Source: JAENVU01 sp963801105 (GTDB lineage: Bacteria > Actinomycetota > Acidimicrobiia > IMCC26256 > JAENVU01). Taken from it: a stretch of DNA of 64,000 nt. The stretch spans positions 3,472,001 to 3,536,000 of the forward strand of contig CAWDDH010000003.1 in assembly GCA_963801105.1 (NCBI GenBank), given 5' to 3'. The notes under the pieces are model-generated. The model saw only the letters and a list, made by a program, of their open reading frames with translations, searched no databases and had not been told where the DNA came from. Of this stretch, positions 8,181 through 16,258 are shown one piece after another; position 1 is the stretch's first letter, and the number at the start of each line of letters is the position of its first letter. Both the position numbers and the translations under genes were made by a program.

Positions 8181-8642
8181 ATGTCCCGCCGGGGTGACGA
8201 GATCGTCCTCACCAACCGCCGGGCGCGGCACGACTACCTCATCCTCGAGACCTGGGAGTGCGGCATCGTGCTCGCCGGTGCCGAGGTGAAGTCGTTGCGC
8301 GAGCACCACGCCAACCTCCAGGACGCCTATGCCCGCGTCGAGGACGGCGAGGTCTGGCTCCACGGCATGCACATCCTCCCGTACGCGTTCAGCCGCGCCG
8401 AGCTCGATCCCGTCCGCCGACGCAAGCTCCTCCTGCACGCGAAGGAGATCGACACGATGGCCCGGGGCACCCAGGAGAAGGGGCTGACGCTCGTGCCGTT
8501 GCGTGTCTACTTCAAGGACGGCCGGGCCAAGGTGGAGCTCGGCCTCGCCAAGGGCAAGAAGCTCTACGACAAGCGCCAGGCCCTCGCCAAGCGGGACGCG
8601 CAGCGCGAAACCGAGCGGGCGCTGCGCGGCCGACCCGACTGA
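8181..8642 (+). CDS. smpB: SsrA-binding protein SmpB
   Basis: 153-residue oligonucleotide-binding barrel protein that binds the tRNA-like domain of tmRNA and positions it in stalled ribosomes. Diagnostic features are NRRARHDYLILETWECGIVL, GAEVKSLRE, the YAFSRAELDPVRRRKLLLH segment, KGLTLVPLRVYFKDGRAKVELGLAKGKKLYDKR, and the basic C-terminal tail. The ATG at 8181 follows TAGCGT by 6 bases without a Shine-Dalgarno sequence. The tmRNA gene lies 1.3 kb downstream on the same strand, with one opposite-strand protease gene between. Confidence 0.97.
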   Translation: MSRRGDEIVLTNRRARHDYLILETWECGIVLAGAEVKSLREHHANLQDAYARVEDGEVWLHGMHILPYAFSRAELDPVRRRKLLLHAKEIDTMARGTQEKGLTLVPLRVYFKDGRAKVELGLAKGKKLYDKRQALAKRDAQRETERALRGRPD

Positions 8643-8649
8643 CGTCGGG

Positions 8650-9777
8650 TCAGGCGGCGGGGATCTCGGGCCGCCCGGGCCGGAGTGTCGCGACGTCGGT
8701 CGCACGCCGGAGGTCGGCCGGGGTCACGATCCCGATGAGCGCACCGCCGTCGAAGACCAGCAGCACCGGGACGGGCCCGGCGCCGAAGCGCGGCGCCACC
8801 GTCAGCACGTTCTCGTCCGCGGCCGCCGTGGCCACCATCGACATCGGGAAGGCGACGTCCTGGACGCGCACGCCGTTGCGGTCGGCGGCGGGTACCCGGG
8901 CGAGCCGCTCGAGCGTGACGACGCCCATGATCCCGCCGTCCCACCCGACCACGGGGAGCACATGGTGCCGCGGCGGCGTGTCGGCGACCTCCCGCGCGTA
9001 GCCCTCCACGGTCATCCACCCGCGCACCGTCTCCGGGTCCGCGCTCATGACGTCACGCACGCTCGCATCGCCGAACACGTCCAGCAACCGCGCGTGCGCG
9101 AGCTCGGCACTCGCGGCGCGGTAGACGAAGAGGCCCATCAGCGCCGTCCACAGGGACACGAACGGGATCCCGACGAACGGGCCGAGCACCCCACTGACCA
9201 CGAGCAGCCCGCCGAAACCCTGGCCGGCGCGGGTCGCGACGACCTCGGCCCGGGTCCGGTCGCCCGTGATGGCCCAGACCGTCCCGGCGAGGATGCGCCC
9301 GCCGTCGAGCGGCGCGGCCGGGAGCAGGTTGAAACCCCCGAGGATCACGTTCACGAACGCGAGCCAGCCGATCGCCTGAACGATCAGGTCGGGGGCGCCG
9401 AGCACCGAACCCAGGGCGAACAACCCGAAGAAGCCGGCGCCGAGCAGGAAGCTCATCGCGGGTCCGGCGGCGGCGATGCGGAACTCGGCCCCGGCCGACG
9501 GCATGTTGCCGTCGAGCTGGGCCACGCCACCGAGCAGCCACAGCGTGATGCCGCGGACCTCCATGCCGTTCCGGCGGGCCACGACCGAATGCGACAGCTC
9601 GTGCGCGAGCAGGCTGACGAAGAAGACGGCGACGGTGGGGACGACCACCGCCCAGAGCACAGGGTCCGCGAGTCCGCCCGTGAGGCCGAAGCTGATGAGC
9701 CCGGCGATCACGAGGACCGACCAGTGGACCCCGATCTCGATGCCGAAGACCCGGCCCAGTCGAACGGTTGCGCGCAT
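8650..9777 (-). CDS. site-2 protease family zinc metalloprotease with CBS domains
   Basis: Intramembrane metalloprotease of the M50 family, about 375 residues. It starts MRATVRLGRVFGIEIGVHWS, has HELSH zinc ligands at residues 59-63 in a membrane segment, AAAGPAMSFLLGAG, the third-ligand motif PLDGGR in a later membrane helix, and two C-terminal CBS-like segments (about 235-375) that may sense adenine nucleotides. Members cleave membrane-bound regulators such as anti-sigma factors, but no substrate is visible nearby. ATG at 9777 is preferred over upstream in-frame starts because the conserved family N-terminus begins there. Its stop is 7 bases from the smpB stop. Confidence 0.88.
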   Translation of the reverse strand: MRATVRLGRVFGIEIGVHWSVLVIAGLISFGLTGGLADPVLWAVVVPTVAVFFVSLLAHELSHSVVARRNGMEVRGITLWLLGGVAQLDGNMPSAGAEFRIAAAGPAMSFLLGAGFFGLFALGSVLGAPDLIVQAIGWLAFVNVILGGFNLLPAAPLDGGRILAGTVWAITGDRTRAEVVATRAGQGFGGLLVVSGVLGPFVGIPFVSLWTALMGLFVYRAASAELAHARLLDVFGDASVRDVMSADPETVRGWMTVEGYAREVADTPPRHHVLPVVGWDGGIMGVVTLERLARVPAADRNGVRVQDVAFPMSMVATAAADENVLTVAPRFGAGPVPVLLVFDGGALIGIVTPADLRRATDVATLRPGRPEIPAA

Positions 9778-9893
9778 CCCGACCTCCTCGTGGATTGCAA
9801 CGCCAGCATGGGCCATCGCGTTCCCCGAGCCGGGGATCGTGGGGACCGAACCCTTCAGCGCGAACTCAGGGAATACCCCCGCCGGTGGCGGCG

Positions 9894-9899
9894 TAGACT
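9894..9899 (+). promoter_or_regulatory. candidate ssrA -10 element
   Basis: TAGACT 40 bases before the mature 5' end of tmRNA would start a short 5'-extended precursor that RNase P could trim. No convincing -35 box was seen. Confidence 0.35.
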
Positions 9900-9939
9900 C
9901 CTACCAGCGCCCTCGCACGCATCGGGGCGCGCTTGACAA

Positions 9940-10293
9940 GGGGGTGCGTGGCTTCGATTCCTGGGATCGAGGTGGGTGAAGCGAGCCGACGTCGCCGGAT
10001 CGTCGTGAAAGAGCCGGCACCACAAACACTTGCTGAGGAAAACCTCACACTCGCTGCTTAGAGATAAGTAGCGCGTTCCTCCCGGCCCAGCCGCTCGGCC
10101 GGAACCGGAACGTCATCAAGAGCGGCTCACCGCCGGGACCGGCCTCGTGGCCCGGCGGGACATCACAGCGAGGCTGGGATCCACGCAGGCCGCCGGTGGG
10201 CGGCGAGGGTCCGAGATCTCCCCACCGGCTGCGCTCGGAGAAGCCCCACTGAAGACCGGGAAGACGGGGGTTCGACTCCCCCCACCTCCACCA
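9940..10293 (+). ncRNA. ssrA: tmRNA (transfer-messenger RNA)
   Basis: About 354 nt with both tRNA-like ends. The 5' GGGGGTG (9940-9946) pairs with CACCTCC (10283-10289) as a 7-bp acceptor stem with one G-U, followed by A and an encoded CCA (10291-10293). The T arm is GGGGG-TTCGACT-CCCCC (10266-10282). The 5' side has GGCTTCGATTCC, typical of tmRNA. The tag frame is read as 10017-10061: GCA CCA CAA ACA CTT GCT GAG GAA AAC CTC ACA CTC GCT GCT then TAG, giving APQTLAEENLTLAA. The hydrophobic Leu-Ala-Ala end suits ClpXP-type degradation. The resume codon is inferred, not proved. It acts with SmpB (8181-8642) to rescue stalled ribosomes. Confidence 0.93.
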
Positions 10294-10304
10294 CACCGAG
10301 CAAC

Positions 10305-10332
10305 AACGACCCGGTTCAGGAACCCGGTCGTT
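10305..10332 (+). terminator. hairpin after ssrA
   Basis: A 12-bp stem with one C-C mismatch (10305-10316 with 10321-10332) and a 4-base CAGG loop begins 12 bases after the tmRNA CCA end. There is no T-run. It overlaps the end of the opposite-strand SRPBCC gene, so it may terminate both transcripts. Confidence 0.55.
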
Positions 10333-10777
10333 CGACCTCGGCCTTGATGCGTTCGAGCGTGGTCCGCATTCCGGTCCGGTTGGTCCTTCCGCGCGCCCAT
10401 CCGAGCAACGCCCAGTACGTGCGCAGCGCGAGCGTGTCGGTCAGCTCGAACGACTCGGTCACGTCGGTGCCGTCGCCGGACGGCTCGAGGACGTAGCGCC
10501 AGGTGTTGAGCACCTTGCCCGGTGCGCCCACACCGAACGCGAACTCGCGATTCGGCTCACAGACCGTGATCTCGCACGGCGACCAGTACGTCGGACCCCT
10601 GCCATTGCGCTTGACGTGCCCGCGGAAGCGCACGCCGACGGCCGGGCCGGTCGCGCCGTCGAGCCACTCGGCCTCGAAGGTCTCCGGGCTGTACGCACCG
10701 ATGCGCGTGACATCGCTCAGCAGGGCCCAGATCCGCTCGGCGGGCGCGTGCATGTGGAGGGTCACGGAGTCGCGCAT
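10316..10777 (-). CDS. SRPBCC (START-like) family protein
   Basis: 153 residues with the polyketide cyclase/dehydrase-type helix-grip fold: VTLHMHAPAERIWALLSDVTRIGAYSPE at the start, a central RFRGHVKRNGRGPTYWSPCEI and TWRYVLEPSGDGTDVTESFEL. Such proteins bind hydrophobic ligands; the ligand is unknown. ATG at 10777 begins the conserved strand and lies 6 bases after TACCGT (10789-10784), so a leaderless mRNA is likely. Divergent from the GNAT gene. Confidence 0.75.
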   Translation of the reverse strand: MRDSVTLHMHAPAERIWALLSDVTRIGAYSPETFEAEWLDGATGPAVGVRFRGHVKRNGRGPTYWSPCEITVCEPNREFAFGVGAPGKVLNTWRYVLEPSGDGTDVTESFELTDTLALRTYWALLGWARGRTNRTGMRTTLERIKAEVERPGS

Positions 10778-10783
10778 CGGCCC

Positions 10784-10811
10784 ACGGTAGGCCGCGGCCA
10801 GCACCTACGCT
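10784..10811. promoter_or_regulatory. divergent leaderless promoters, SRPBCC / GNAT genes
   Basis: TACCGT (minus, 10789-10784) precedes the ATG at 10777 by 6 bases; TACGCT (plus, 10806-10811) precedes the GTG at 10818 by 6 bases. The whole intergenic region is 40 bp. Confidence 0.5.
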
Positions 10812-10817
10812 CCGTCC

Positions 10818-11438
10818 GTGGTCGATGTCGAGGTCCAACCCATTCAGCTCGCCCAGATCCGCGTGACCGCCGAGGTCCTCGCCCGCGCCTTCGACGACTC
10901 GCCGATCATGACCCATCTCCTCCCGCGGGACCGCTCGCGCACCGTCGGGATGCGCGCGTTCTTCATCGCGGCAATCGTGGACGCCCACGAGCACGGTGAG
11001 GTTTGGGTCGCGACCGTGGACGGCACGATCGTGGGCGGTGCCATCTGGCTCTCGCCGGGCTCCTACCCGCCGGGCACGTCACGCCAGCTCCGTCAGCTGC
11101 TCCACCTGCTCGCCGTCGCCCCGATCGCACCCCTCGCGCTCGTCCGGTCGCTCAAGTACCTGCGCAAGGTCGAGGCGGTGCACCCGAAGGCCGAGCACTG
11201 GTACCTCGCAACACTCGGCGTCGACCCGCCGCACCAGGGGAAGGGGTACGGGACACTCCTGCTGGACGCGGTCCTGCCCCGCGCCGACGCGGCGGGCCGG
11301 TCCGCCTATCTGGAGACCGACAAGGCGCGGAACCTCGCGTACTACGCGCGCCAGCGCTTCGTGGAGACCGACAAGATCTTCCCTGCCGCCGACGGACCGC
11401 CGACCTGGACGATGTGGCGCGACCCCGTCCAGGGTTGA
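10818..11438 (+). CDS. GNAT family N-acetyltransferase
   Basis: 206 residues with the acetyl-CoA-binding signature LATLGVDPPHQGKGYGTLLL followed by YLETDKARNLAYYARQRF, as in small-molecule acetyltransferases. The N-terminal half (ARAFDDSPIMTHLLPRD) is the acceptor-binding side. The acceptor is unknown. The GTG at 10818 is supported by TACGCT 6 bases upstream. Its stop is 4 bases from the stop of the convergent GGDEF gene. Confidence 0.85.
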   Translation: MVDVEVQPIQLAQIRVTAEVLARAFDDSPIMTHLLPRDRSRTVGMRAFFIAAIVDAHEHGEVWVATVDGTIVGGAIWLSPGSYPPGTSRQLRQLLHLLAVAPIAPLALVRSLKYLRKVEAVHPKAEHWYLATLGVDPPHQGKGYGTLLLDAVLPRADAAGRSAYLETDKARNLAYYARQRFVETDKIFPAADGPPTWTMWRDPVQG

Positions 11439-11442
11439 GCAG

Positions 11443-12864
11443 CTAGAAGCCCGAGGCGTCGCGCACCGGCACCGCTTCGCCCGACGACACGGCCACCTGG
11501 GTCCTCGCCTTGCCGTGCGCCTTCGCGTCGAAGAGCGCGTGGTCAGCAGCCTGCAGCGCCGCCTCCGGATCGCCGTCGGCAACGACCGCGGCTCCGACGC
11601 TGAACGTCGCATCGGGATTGGCGAGGTTCCAGTCCTCGGCGATGCGCTCGATCAGGGGGAAGGATGCGGGACCGACGTCGTGGAGGAAGACCACGAACTC
11701 GTCGCCGCCCAGGCGCGCGACCGCATCGCCGGCTCGGATCGCGTCGCTCAGGTACTGGGCGACCGCCTGGAGCGCATCGTCGCCGCCCCGGTGGCCCGAG
11801 CGGGCGTTGATCCCGCGCAGGTCGTCGAGGTCGACGACGGCCACGACGTCGCGATCGCGCAGCTGGTCCAACCACTCGACGGCCTGCCGGCGGTTGCCGA
11901 CGCCGGTCAGGGCGTCACGGCGGCTCTCGTCAGCGAGCGCGTCGAAGGTCGCGAGGTCGTCGAGACGGTGCCCGGCCTGCTCCCCGAGGATCTGCGCGAG
12001 CCTCAGCATGAACTCGTCCTGGCGCCGGCGCCCGGCGCCGACCGCGATTCCCCGCACACTCCCCGACCGGCCGACGAGCGGAATCGTGAGCTCGGTGCCG
12101 GCGTCGACCGCGCGGACCGAGATGCCCGTCGTCGAGGAGAACGGTCGGTGCCCCTCCCACCGGGCATCGCCCTGCGACGCGGCGAGCGCGAAGCGGCCGT
12201 CGCCGGCGTTCAGGTAGACGGCCACGTTCGGGACCCCGAGCAGGCCGGCGACCGTGTCCACCAACCGGGCCGCGGCCGCGTTCGAGTCGGTCTCCTCGCG
12301 GAGGTCGGAGTTCCCCTCGATCACCCGACCGAGCTCGTCGCTGCGCGTCGCGTCGGCGTGCTTCACGAACGCGATCAGCTCGCCGATCATTGCCGAGAGC
12401 AGGACGCACACCACGGTTGTCGTGACCGACGCGGGTGCGCCCTCGGCCCGGAACGCCAGACACAGCGCGATGGCCACCACCGGCGCGCACGCCAGCGGCC
12501 ACCAGCGCTGCTGGGTGAGCCCGATCCAGACGAAGATCAACGTGACGATGCTCGACGTGGACATGACGCCGTCGACCGTGCGCGACGAGCGCGAGCTGAT
12601 CTCGGCCGCCACGAGCATGCCGACCGCGAGCAGCGGGAGCACGAGGGTGGCGCGCATTCCCCACCGCCGCCACGGCAGGAACGGGATGATCGCGGCGACC
12701 AGGATCGCGGCGACACCGGCCAGGAAGATCGGCGCCGTCGATCCACCCTTCGCCGTGTAGGCGTTGCCGTTGGCGATCGCGCCGATGATGGTGATGGGCC
12801 CGGCGACTCCGAACGCGCCCGCCGCGTACACCGCGGCTCGGCGCGGATCGTCTGCCCATTGCAT
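11443..12864 (-). CDS. membrane GAF-GGDEF diguanylate cyclase
   Basis: 473 residues. About five or six hydrophobic segments occupy residues 10-165, then a GAF-like domain (about 195-300) and a C-terminal GGDEF domain. The active-site GGDEF is intact at 386-390 and an inhibitory I-site RxxD (RAGD, 377-380) lies five residues before it, so it should make c-di-GMP from two GTP with product inhibition. RRDALTGVGNRR is the canonical N-terminal GGDEF motif. There is no EAL domain. A membrane sensor feeding GAF is inferred. Confidence 0.87.
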   Translation of the reverse strand: MQWADDPRRAAVYAAGAFGVAGPITIIGAIANGNAYTAKGGSTAPIFLAGVAAILVAAIIPFLPWRRWGMRATLVLPLLAVGMLVAAEISSRSSRTVDGVMSTSSIVTLIFVWIGLTQQRWWPLACAPVVAIALCLAFRAEGAPASVTTTVVCVLLSAMIGELIAFVKHADATRSDELGRVIEGNSDLREETDSNAAAARLVDTVAGLLGVPNVAVYLNAGDGRFALAASQGDARWEGHRPFSSTTGISVRAVDAGTELTIPLVGRSGSVRGIAVGAGRRRQDEFMLRLAQILGEQAGHRLDDLATFDALADESRRDALTGVGNRRQAVEWLDQLRDRDVVAVVDLDDLRGINARSGHRGGDDALQAVAQYLSDAIRAGDAVARLGGDEFVVFLHDVGPASFPLIERIAEDWNLANPDATFSVGAAVVADGDPEAALQAADHALFDAKAHGKARTQVAVSSGEAVPVRDASGF

Positions 12865-12906
12865 ACGTGCATGGATCGACCCGGTTCAGGCCCGGTTGAG
12901 GCCTTT

Positions 12907-12934
12907 TTGGCGCCTGGGTCGGTCGCCCTACGCT
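12907..12934 (+). promoter_or_regulatory. promoter of FrnE-like gene
   Basis: TTGGCG (12907-12912), a 16-base spacer and TACGCT (12929-12934) precede the GTG at 12942 by 7 bases. This is one of the few starts here with a recognisable -35 box. Just upstream, 12881-12902 holds an imperfect tandem repeat of CCCGGTTSAGG. Confidence 0.5.
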
Positions 12935-12941
12935 CGCGCTC

Positions 12942-13577
12942 GTGCTCGTCGAGATCTACTCCGACATCGTCTGCCCGTGGTGCTACATCGGCCAGCACCA
13001 GTTCGCCCGCGCCCTCGCCGCGTCGGCCCACCGGGACTCGCTGGAGGTGGCCTGGCGGGCCTACCAGCTCGATCCCCGCGCCCGGAACGAGCCGACGCCC
13101 GTCGCGGACGCCTACGCCCGCAAGTTCGGCGGGGAGGAGCAGGGGGCGGCGGTGATCGCCCGCATCACGGATGCCGCCGCGGAGGTCGGCCTCGAGATCC
13201 GCCTGGACCGGGCGCTGCGGGTCAACACCTTCGACGCCCACCGGGTGGTGTGGATGGCCGCGAACGCCGAGCAGCAGTGGGCGATCGAGCGCCGGCTGCT
13301 CGAGGCCTACCTGGTCGAGGGCCGCAACGTCGCGGACGAGACGACGCTCGTCGGACTCGCGGAGAGCGTCGGCTTCGACGCGGTACGGGTGGAGCGGGGG
13401 CTGCGCGCCGGTGAAGGCGTCGACGAGGTCCGCGACGAGCTGCGCAGCGCCGCCGACCGGGACGTGATGGCGGTCCCCACCTTCTTCTTCGCGAGCAGCG
13501 TCGGCATTCCCGGCGCCCAGGACCCGGAGACCTTCGGCCGCATCATCGATCGGGCCGTGAGCCGCCTCAGCGGCTGA
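12942..13577 (+). CDS. DsbA/FrnE family oxidoreductase
   Basis: 211-residue thioredoxin-fold protein. It starts with a beta strand directly followed by the redox motif CPWC (SDIVCPWCYIG), has the all-alpha insertion and the cis-proline segment MAVPTFFFASSVGIPGAQ, as in FrnE-like cytosolic protein-disulfide isomerases and 2-hydroxychromene isomerase relatives. There is no signal peptide, so it acts in the cytoplasm. Substrate unknown. The 3' end overlaps the convergent SnoaL-like gene by 11 bases. Confidence 0.87.
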   Translation: MLVEIYSDIVCPWCYIGQHQFARALAASAHRDSLEVAWRAYQLDPRARNEPTPVADAYARKFGGEEQGAAVIARITDAAAEVGLEIRLDRALRVNTFDAHRVVWMAANAEQQWAIERRLLEAYLVEGRNVADETTLVGLAESVGFDAVRVERGLRAGEGVDEVRDELRSAADRDVMAVPTFFFASSVGIPGAQDPETFGRIIDRAVSRLSG

Positions 13578-14034
13578 GCCGGCCGAGGTCGATGAGGAGG
13601 TGATCGGAGACGTCGCCGACCTGCTCGACGCTCATCTCCCGCCGCGCGAAGCCCCACTCCCCGTCGACCCGTTCGAACCGGTCCTGGTACCGACCGGCCA
13701 CGATCGGCTGGAGCGGGACGGTCGGCGTCGCCTGGAAGACCACGAACGACGAGCGCGACACGGCGACGTCGGCGCCCTCGTCGACATCGACCACCACGTT
13801 CGTAGTGAGGTGCCGGGTGAGCAGCGTTCCGTCGGGGTGGACCTTGTTGGTCTTGCGGTAGAGGGCTGCGACGGCGTCGGCGCCGACGATCGCTCCGGGC
13901 ACACCGCGGTTGGTGATCTCACCGCGCGCGAACAGCGCGCCGATGCCGTCGAAGTCCGCCGCGTCCACGCACTCCGCGTACTGGTACATGAGGCTCGTGA
14001 TCGCGTGGTGGCTCGCCCACTCCCCCGCGCCCAC
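13567..14034 (-). CDS. SnoaL-like (NTF2-fold) protein paired with Rieske oxygenase
   Basis: 155 residues of the SnoaL-4/NTF2-like superfamily, starting with a helix (ITSLMYQYAECVDAADFDGIGALFARGEI) and ending with FERVDGEWGFARREMSVE. The same fold is used by ring-hydroxylating dioxygenase beta subunits. It follows the Rieske gene with one base between stop and GTG start, so the two are surely cotranscribed and probably act on the same substrate, as helper enzyme or small subunit. The role is inference from context. Confidence 0.75.
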   Translation of the reverse strand: MGAGEWASHHAITSLMYQYAECVDAADFDGIGALFARGEITNRGVPGAIVGADAVAALYRKTNKVHPDGTLLTRHLTTNVVVDVDEGADVAVSRSSFVVFQATPTVPLQPIVAGRYQDRFERVDGEWGFARREMSVEQVGDVSDHLLIDLGRLSR

Positions 14035-14035
14035 G

Positions 14036-14995
14036 TCAGGAGACCCCGACGTCGACCGACTCCGCGTAGAACTGCGAGTACCACTTGCGGAACTTCAGGA
14101 TCGGGCCATCGGTGGCGGCGAGCGCGGGAACCGGCAGGAACACCTTGTGCTCCCAGATCGGCGTGTCCTCCACGATCTGCTTGTTGATCTCGGCGACGAA
14201 CGCCTCGGCGACCGTGGAGGTCATCCTGGCGTCGTCGAACTTGCGCACGGTGAAGCTGAACCGGACCTGGGTGTGGTCCTCATCGATCGGCGTGGTGGTT
14301 GCGACGTTGATCGCGTCCACGATCCCCGAGAACCAGACCTTGGCCATGCCGGGGCCGTAGTTGTAGACGTCGATGCGGCCGTAGGTGACGCCGCGCGGCG
14401 TGACGTAGCTCTGCTTCGAGAGCATCGTCGAGAACGGGCCGTCCTGCTCGTAGCTCTCCACCTCCGCGACGTCGTCAGTACCGTGCACGTACCGGAAGTG
14501 AGCGGGGTCCACGCCGTTCTCGGCCATCTCCTGGGGCACGGTGTTGATCACGTAGGACGAGCGGTAGTACTCGCTCCACGCGGGATCGCCGACCTCCTCG
14601 ATGACCGGGATCTCCCACTGCGGCTCGACGTTGTCGGGGTGGCGCCACGCGAACACCATGCCGTTGCGCACGCAGACCGGGTAGGTCTTCAGCTGCGCCT
14701 TGCGATTCGAGCGCTCCGAGTACGGGATGTTCGTGCACGCGCCGGCGCCGTCGAAGGTCCAGCCGTGGAACGGACACTCGAGGCTCGCGCCCGCCACCTT
14801 GCCCCCCACGCCGAGGTGCGCGCCGAGGTGCGGGCAGTACGCGTCCTGGAGGTGGAACTCCCCCGACTCGTCCCGCCAGAGGACCAACTCGGCGCTCCAG
14901 TAGGTCAGCGCCGTGACCTCGCCGGGTGCCAGCTCGTCGGCGTAGGCCACCATGAACCAGCCGAACGGGTGCGGAAACGGGAATCGACGCTTCAC
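14036..14995 (-). CDS. Rieske non-heme iron oxygenase, KshA-like
   Basis: 319-residue oxygenase component. The Rieske 2Fe-2S motif is complete (Cys54, His56, Cys74, His77 in CPHLGAHL and CPFHGW), as is the mononuclear iron site ENGVDPAHFRYVH (Asp163, His166, His171). FPFPHPFGWF at the N-terminus and the overall length resemble KshA, the 3-ketosteroid 9-alpha-hydroxylase oxygenase, but other substrates are possible. No ferredoxin reductase lies nearby, so electrons must come from elsewhere. The GTG at 14995 starts MKRRFPFPHPFGW. A strong dyad symmetry at 15011-15034 suggests repressor control. Confidence 0.87.
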   Translation of the reverse strand: MKRRFPFPHPFGWFMVAYADELAPGEVTALTYWSAELVLWRDESGEFHLQDAYCPHLGAHLGVGGKVAGASLECPFHGWTFDGAGACTNIPYSERSNRKAQLKTYPVCVRNGMVFAWRHPDNVEPQWEIPVIEEVGDPAWSEYYRSSYVINTVPQEMAENGVDPAHFRYVHGTDDVAEVESYEQDGPFSTMLSKQSYVTPRGVTYGRIDVYNYGPGMAKVWFSGIVDAINVATTTPIDEDHTQVRFSFTVRKFDDARMTSTVAEAFVAEINKQIVEDTPIWEHKVFLPVPALAATDGPILKFRKWYSQFYAESVDVGVS

Positions 14996-15010
14996 TGGTG
15001 CCCTCCTCGC

Positions 15011-15034
15011 GGAATGAGAACAGATTCTAATTCC
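15011..15034 (-). promoter_or_regulatory. 24-bp dyad, candidate TetR/KstR-type operator
   Basis: Nested inverted repeat GGAAT-g-AGAA-caga-TTCT-a-ATTCC: nine of ten arm positions pair around a 4-base core. It ends 16 bases before the Rieske GTG start. The inner part read on the minus strand, TAGAATCTGTTCTC, resembles the KstR consensus TnnAACnnGTTnnA with two deviations. The regulator gene is not in the window. Confidence 0.55.
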
Positions 15035-15163
15035 GGGTGTGCGGTCGCGTACCACCCCGCCCTGGCACCATCCGATGCCCTCGGCTCCCCGCCGGCGTCG
15101 GTCACACGCCGAAGAGATCCTTGCGGGGCCGTCGCTGTAGACCGGATCGCGTCCGGCGTCGCC

Positions 15164-16237
15164 TCAGTCGGCGAGGACCTCGGCCAGGGTCACGGGCCGT
15201 CCGGCCTCGATCGCCCGGTGGGCGGCGACGCCCATGGCGACCGAGACCAGCCCGGCCTCCACGTCGACCTGCGGCGGCCCCCCGGACCGCACCGCATCCA
15301 GGAAGTCCACGTGCTCCAGGTAGCTCGAGCCGTGGTGGAAGCCCTCGTGGGCGACCCGTGGGTCGTGCACGGTCTCGGATCGCACGCCGGCCCGACCCCC
15401 GGCGCGTGCGCCGACGCGTACCTCACAGCTCGGGAGGAACGCCTCCACCTTGCCCGCGTCGCCCACCACCGAGAGCTCTTCCTGGTGCTCGGATCCCTCG
15501 GCGAACATGCACAGGTCCAGGCACCCACGGGTCCCGTCCTCGTAGTCGACGATGACGAACGCGTTGTCGAGGATGTCGGGCCGCTCGCCGTCATAGGACT
15601 CGTCGAGGTGGTTCACGTCCTGGCCCCCGGACGCGAGGACCCGGACCGGAGACGCCCCCACGATGTGATTCATCAGGTCGAAGAAATGGCAGCACTTCTC
15701 CACGAGCGTGCCGCCGGTGTTCCGGCTGAAGCGGTTCCAGTCCGCGACCTTGGGAAGGAACGGGAACCGGTGCTCGCGGATCGCCACCATCTTCACAGCG
15801 CCGACCACGCCGCCGTGCACTTCCTCCACGAGCCGGGCGACCGGAGGCATGTACCGGTACTCGAGCCCCACCCAGACGATCGCGGCGCGCGCCCGCGCCG
15901 CTGCGACCACCTCCCGACAGTCCGCGACCGTCGTGCAGAGCGGTTTCTCGACCAACACCGGGAGTGGCGACGCGAGCACCTCGCGCAACACCGCCGCGTG
16001 AGTCATGTTCGGCGTGGCGACGACGACCGCGTCGACGAGGCCGGAGTCGAGGAGCTCCCCGTGGCTCTCGAAGCACGCGAGCGGGTCGTCGCCGGCGGTC
16101 ACCCGCGCCCACTCGCGCGATTCCTCGTGGGGGTCCGCGACCGCGGTCACGACCGCGCCATCGAGCGCCTGCAGGTTGCGGAAGTGCTCGAGCCCCATCA
16201 TCCCGGCACCCACGATTCCGTAGCGGATCGGGTCCAT
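15164..16237 (-). CDS. Gfo/Idh/MocA family NAD(P)-dependent oxidoreductase
   Basis: 357 residues. The N-terminal Rossmann domain begins MDPIRYGIVGAGMMGLEHF and contains the family motif VLVEKPLCTT (EKP). The C-terminal alpha/beta domain has GLEYRYMPPVARL, FSRNTGGTLVEKCCHFFDLMNH and DILDNAFVIVDYEDG. Such enzymes oxidise or reduce sugars, inositols or similar polyols; the substrate is not evident. The ATG at 16237 follows TACGCT on the minus strand. The divergent aldo/keto reductase starts 21 bases away, so the two may share a substrate or regulation. Confidence 0.85.
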   Translation of the reverse strand: MDPIRYGIVGAGMMGLEHFRNLQALDGAVVTAVADPHEESREWARVTAGDDPLACFESHGELLDSGLVDAVVVATPNMTHAAVLREVLASPLPVLVEKPLCTTVADCREVVAAARARAAIVWVGLEYRYMPPVARLVEEVHGGVVGAVKMVAIREHRFPFLPKVADWNRFSRNTGGTLVEKCCHFFDLMNHIVGASPVRVLASGGQDVNHLDESYDGERPDILDNAFVIVDYEDGTRGCLDLCMFAEGSEHQEELSVVGDAGKVEAFLPSCEVRVGARAGGRAGVRSETVHDPRVAHEGFHHGSSYLEHVDFLDAVRSGGPPQVDVEAGLVSVAMGVAAHRAIEAGRPVTLAEVLAD

Positions 16238-16245
16238 GGGTGTCC

Positions 16246-16252
16246 TAGCGTA
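16246..16252. promoter_or_regulatory. shared -10 element of two divergent leaderless genes
   Basis: The 7-mer TAGCGTA reads TAGCGT on the plus strand (7 bases before the GTG at 16259) and TACGCT on the minus strand (9 bases before the ATG at 16237). The two start codons are only 21 bases apart, so the -10 elements must overlap and the promoters should exclude each other. Confidence 0.55.
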
Positions 16253-16258
16253 CGAACC

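Noticed and set aside
12881..12902. Tandem CCCGGTTSAGG repeat before the FrnE-like gene as an operator.
   Set aside because: Only two imperfect copies and no dyad; kept as a note under the promoter.
10996..13155. A 719-codon plus-strand frame over the GNAT-GGDEF region.
   Set aside because: Antisense shadow: true genes are GNAT, GGDEF and FrnE; translated product is Arg-rich without domains.
13910..16258. A plus-strand open frame running into the aldo/keto reductase from far upstream.
   Set aside because: The region codes on the minus strand for SnoaL, Rieske and Gfo genes; real aldo/keto reductase sequence begins at the GTG at 16259.
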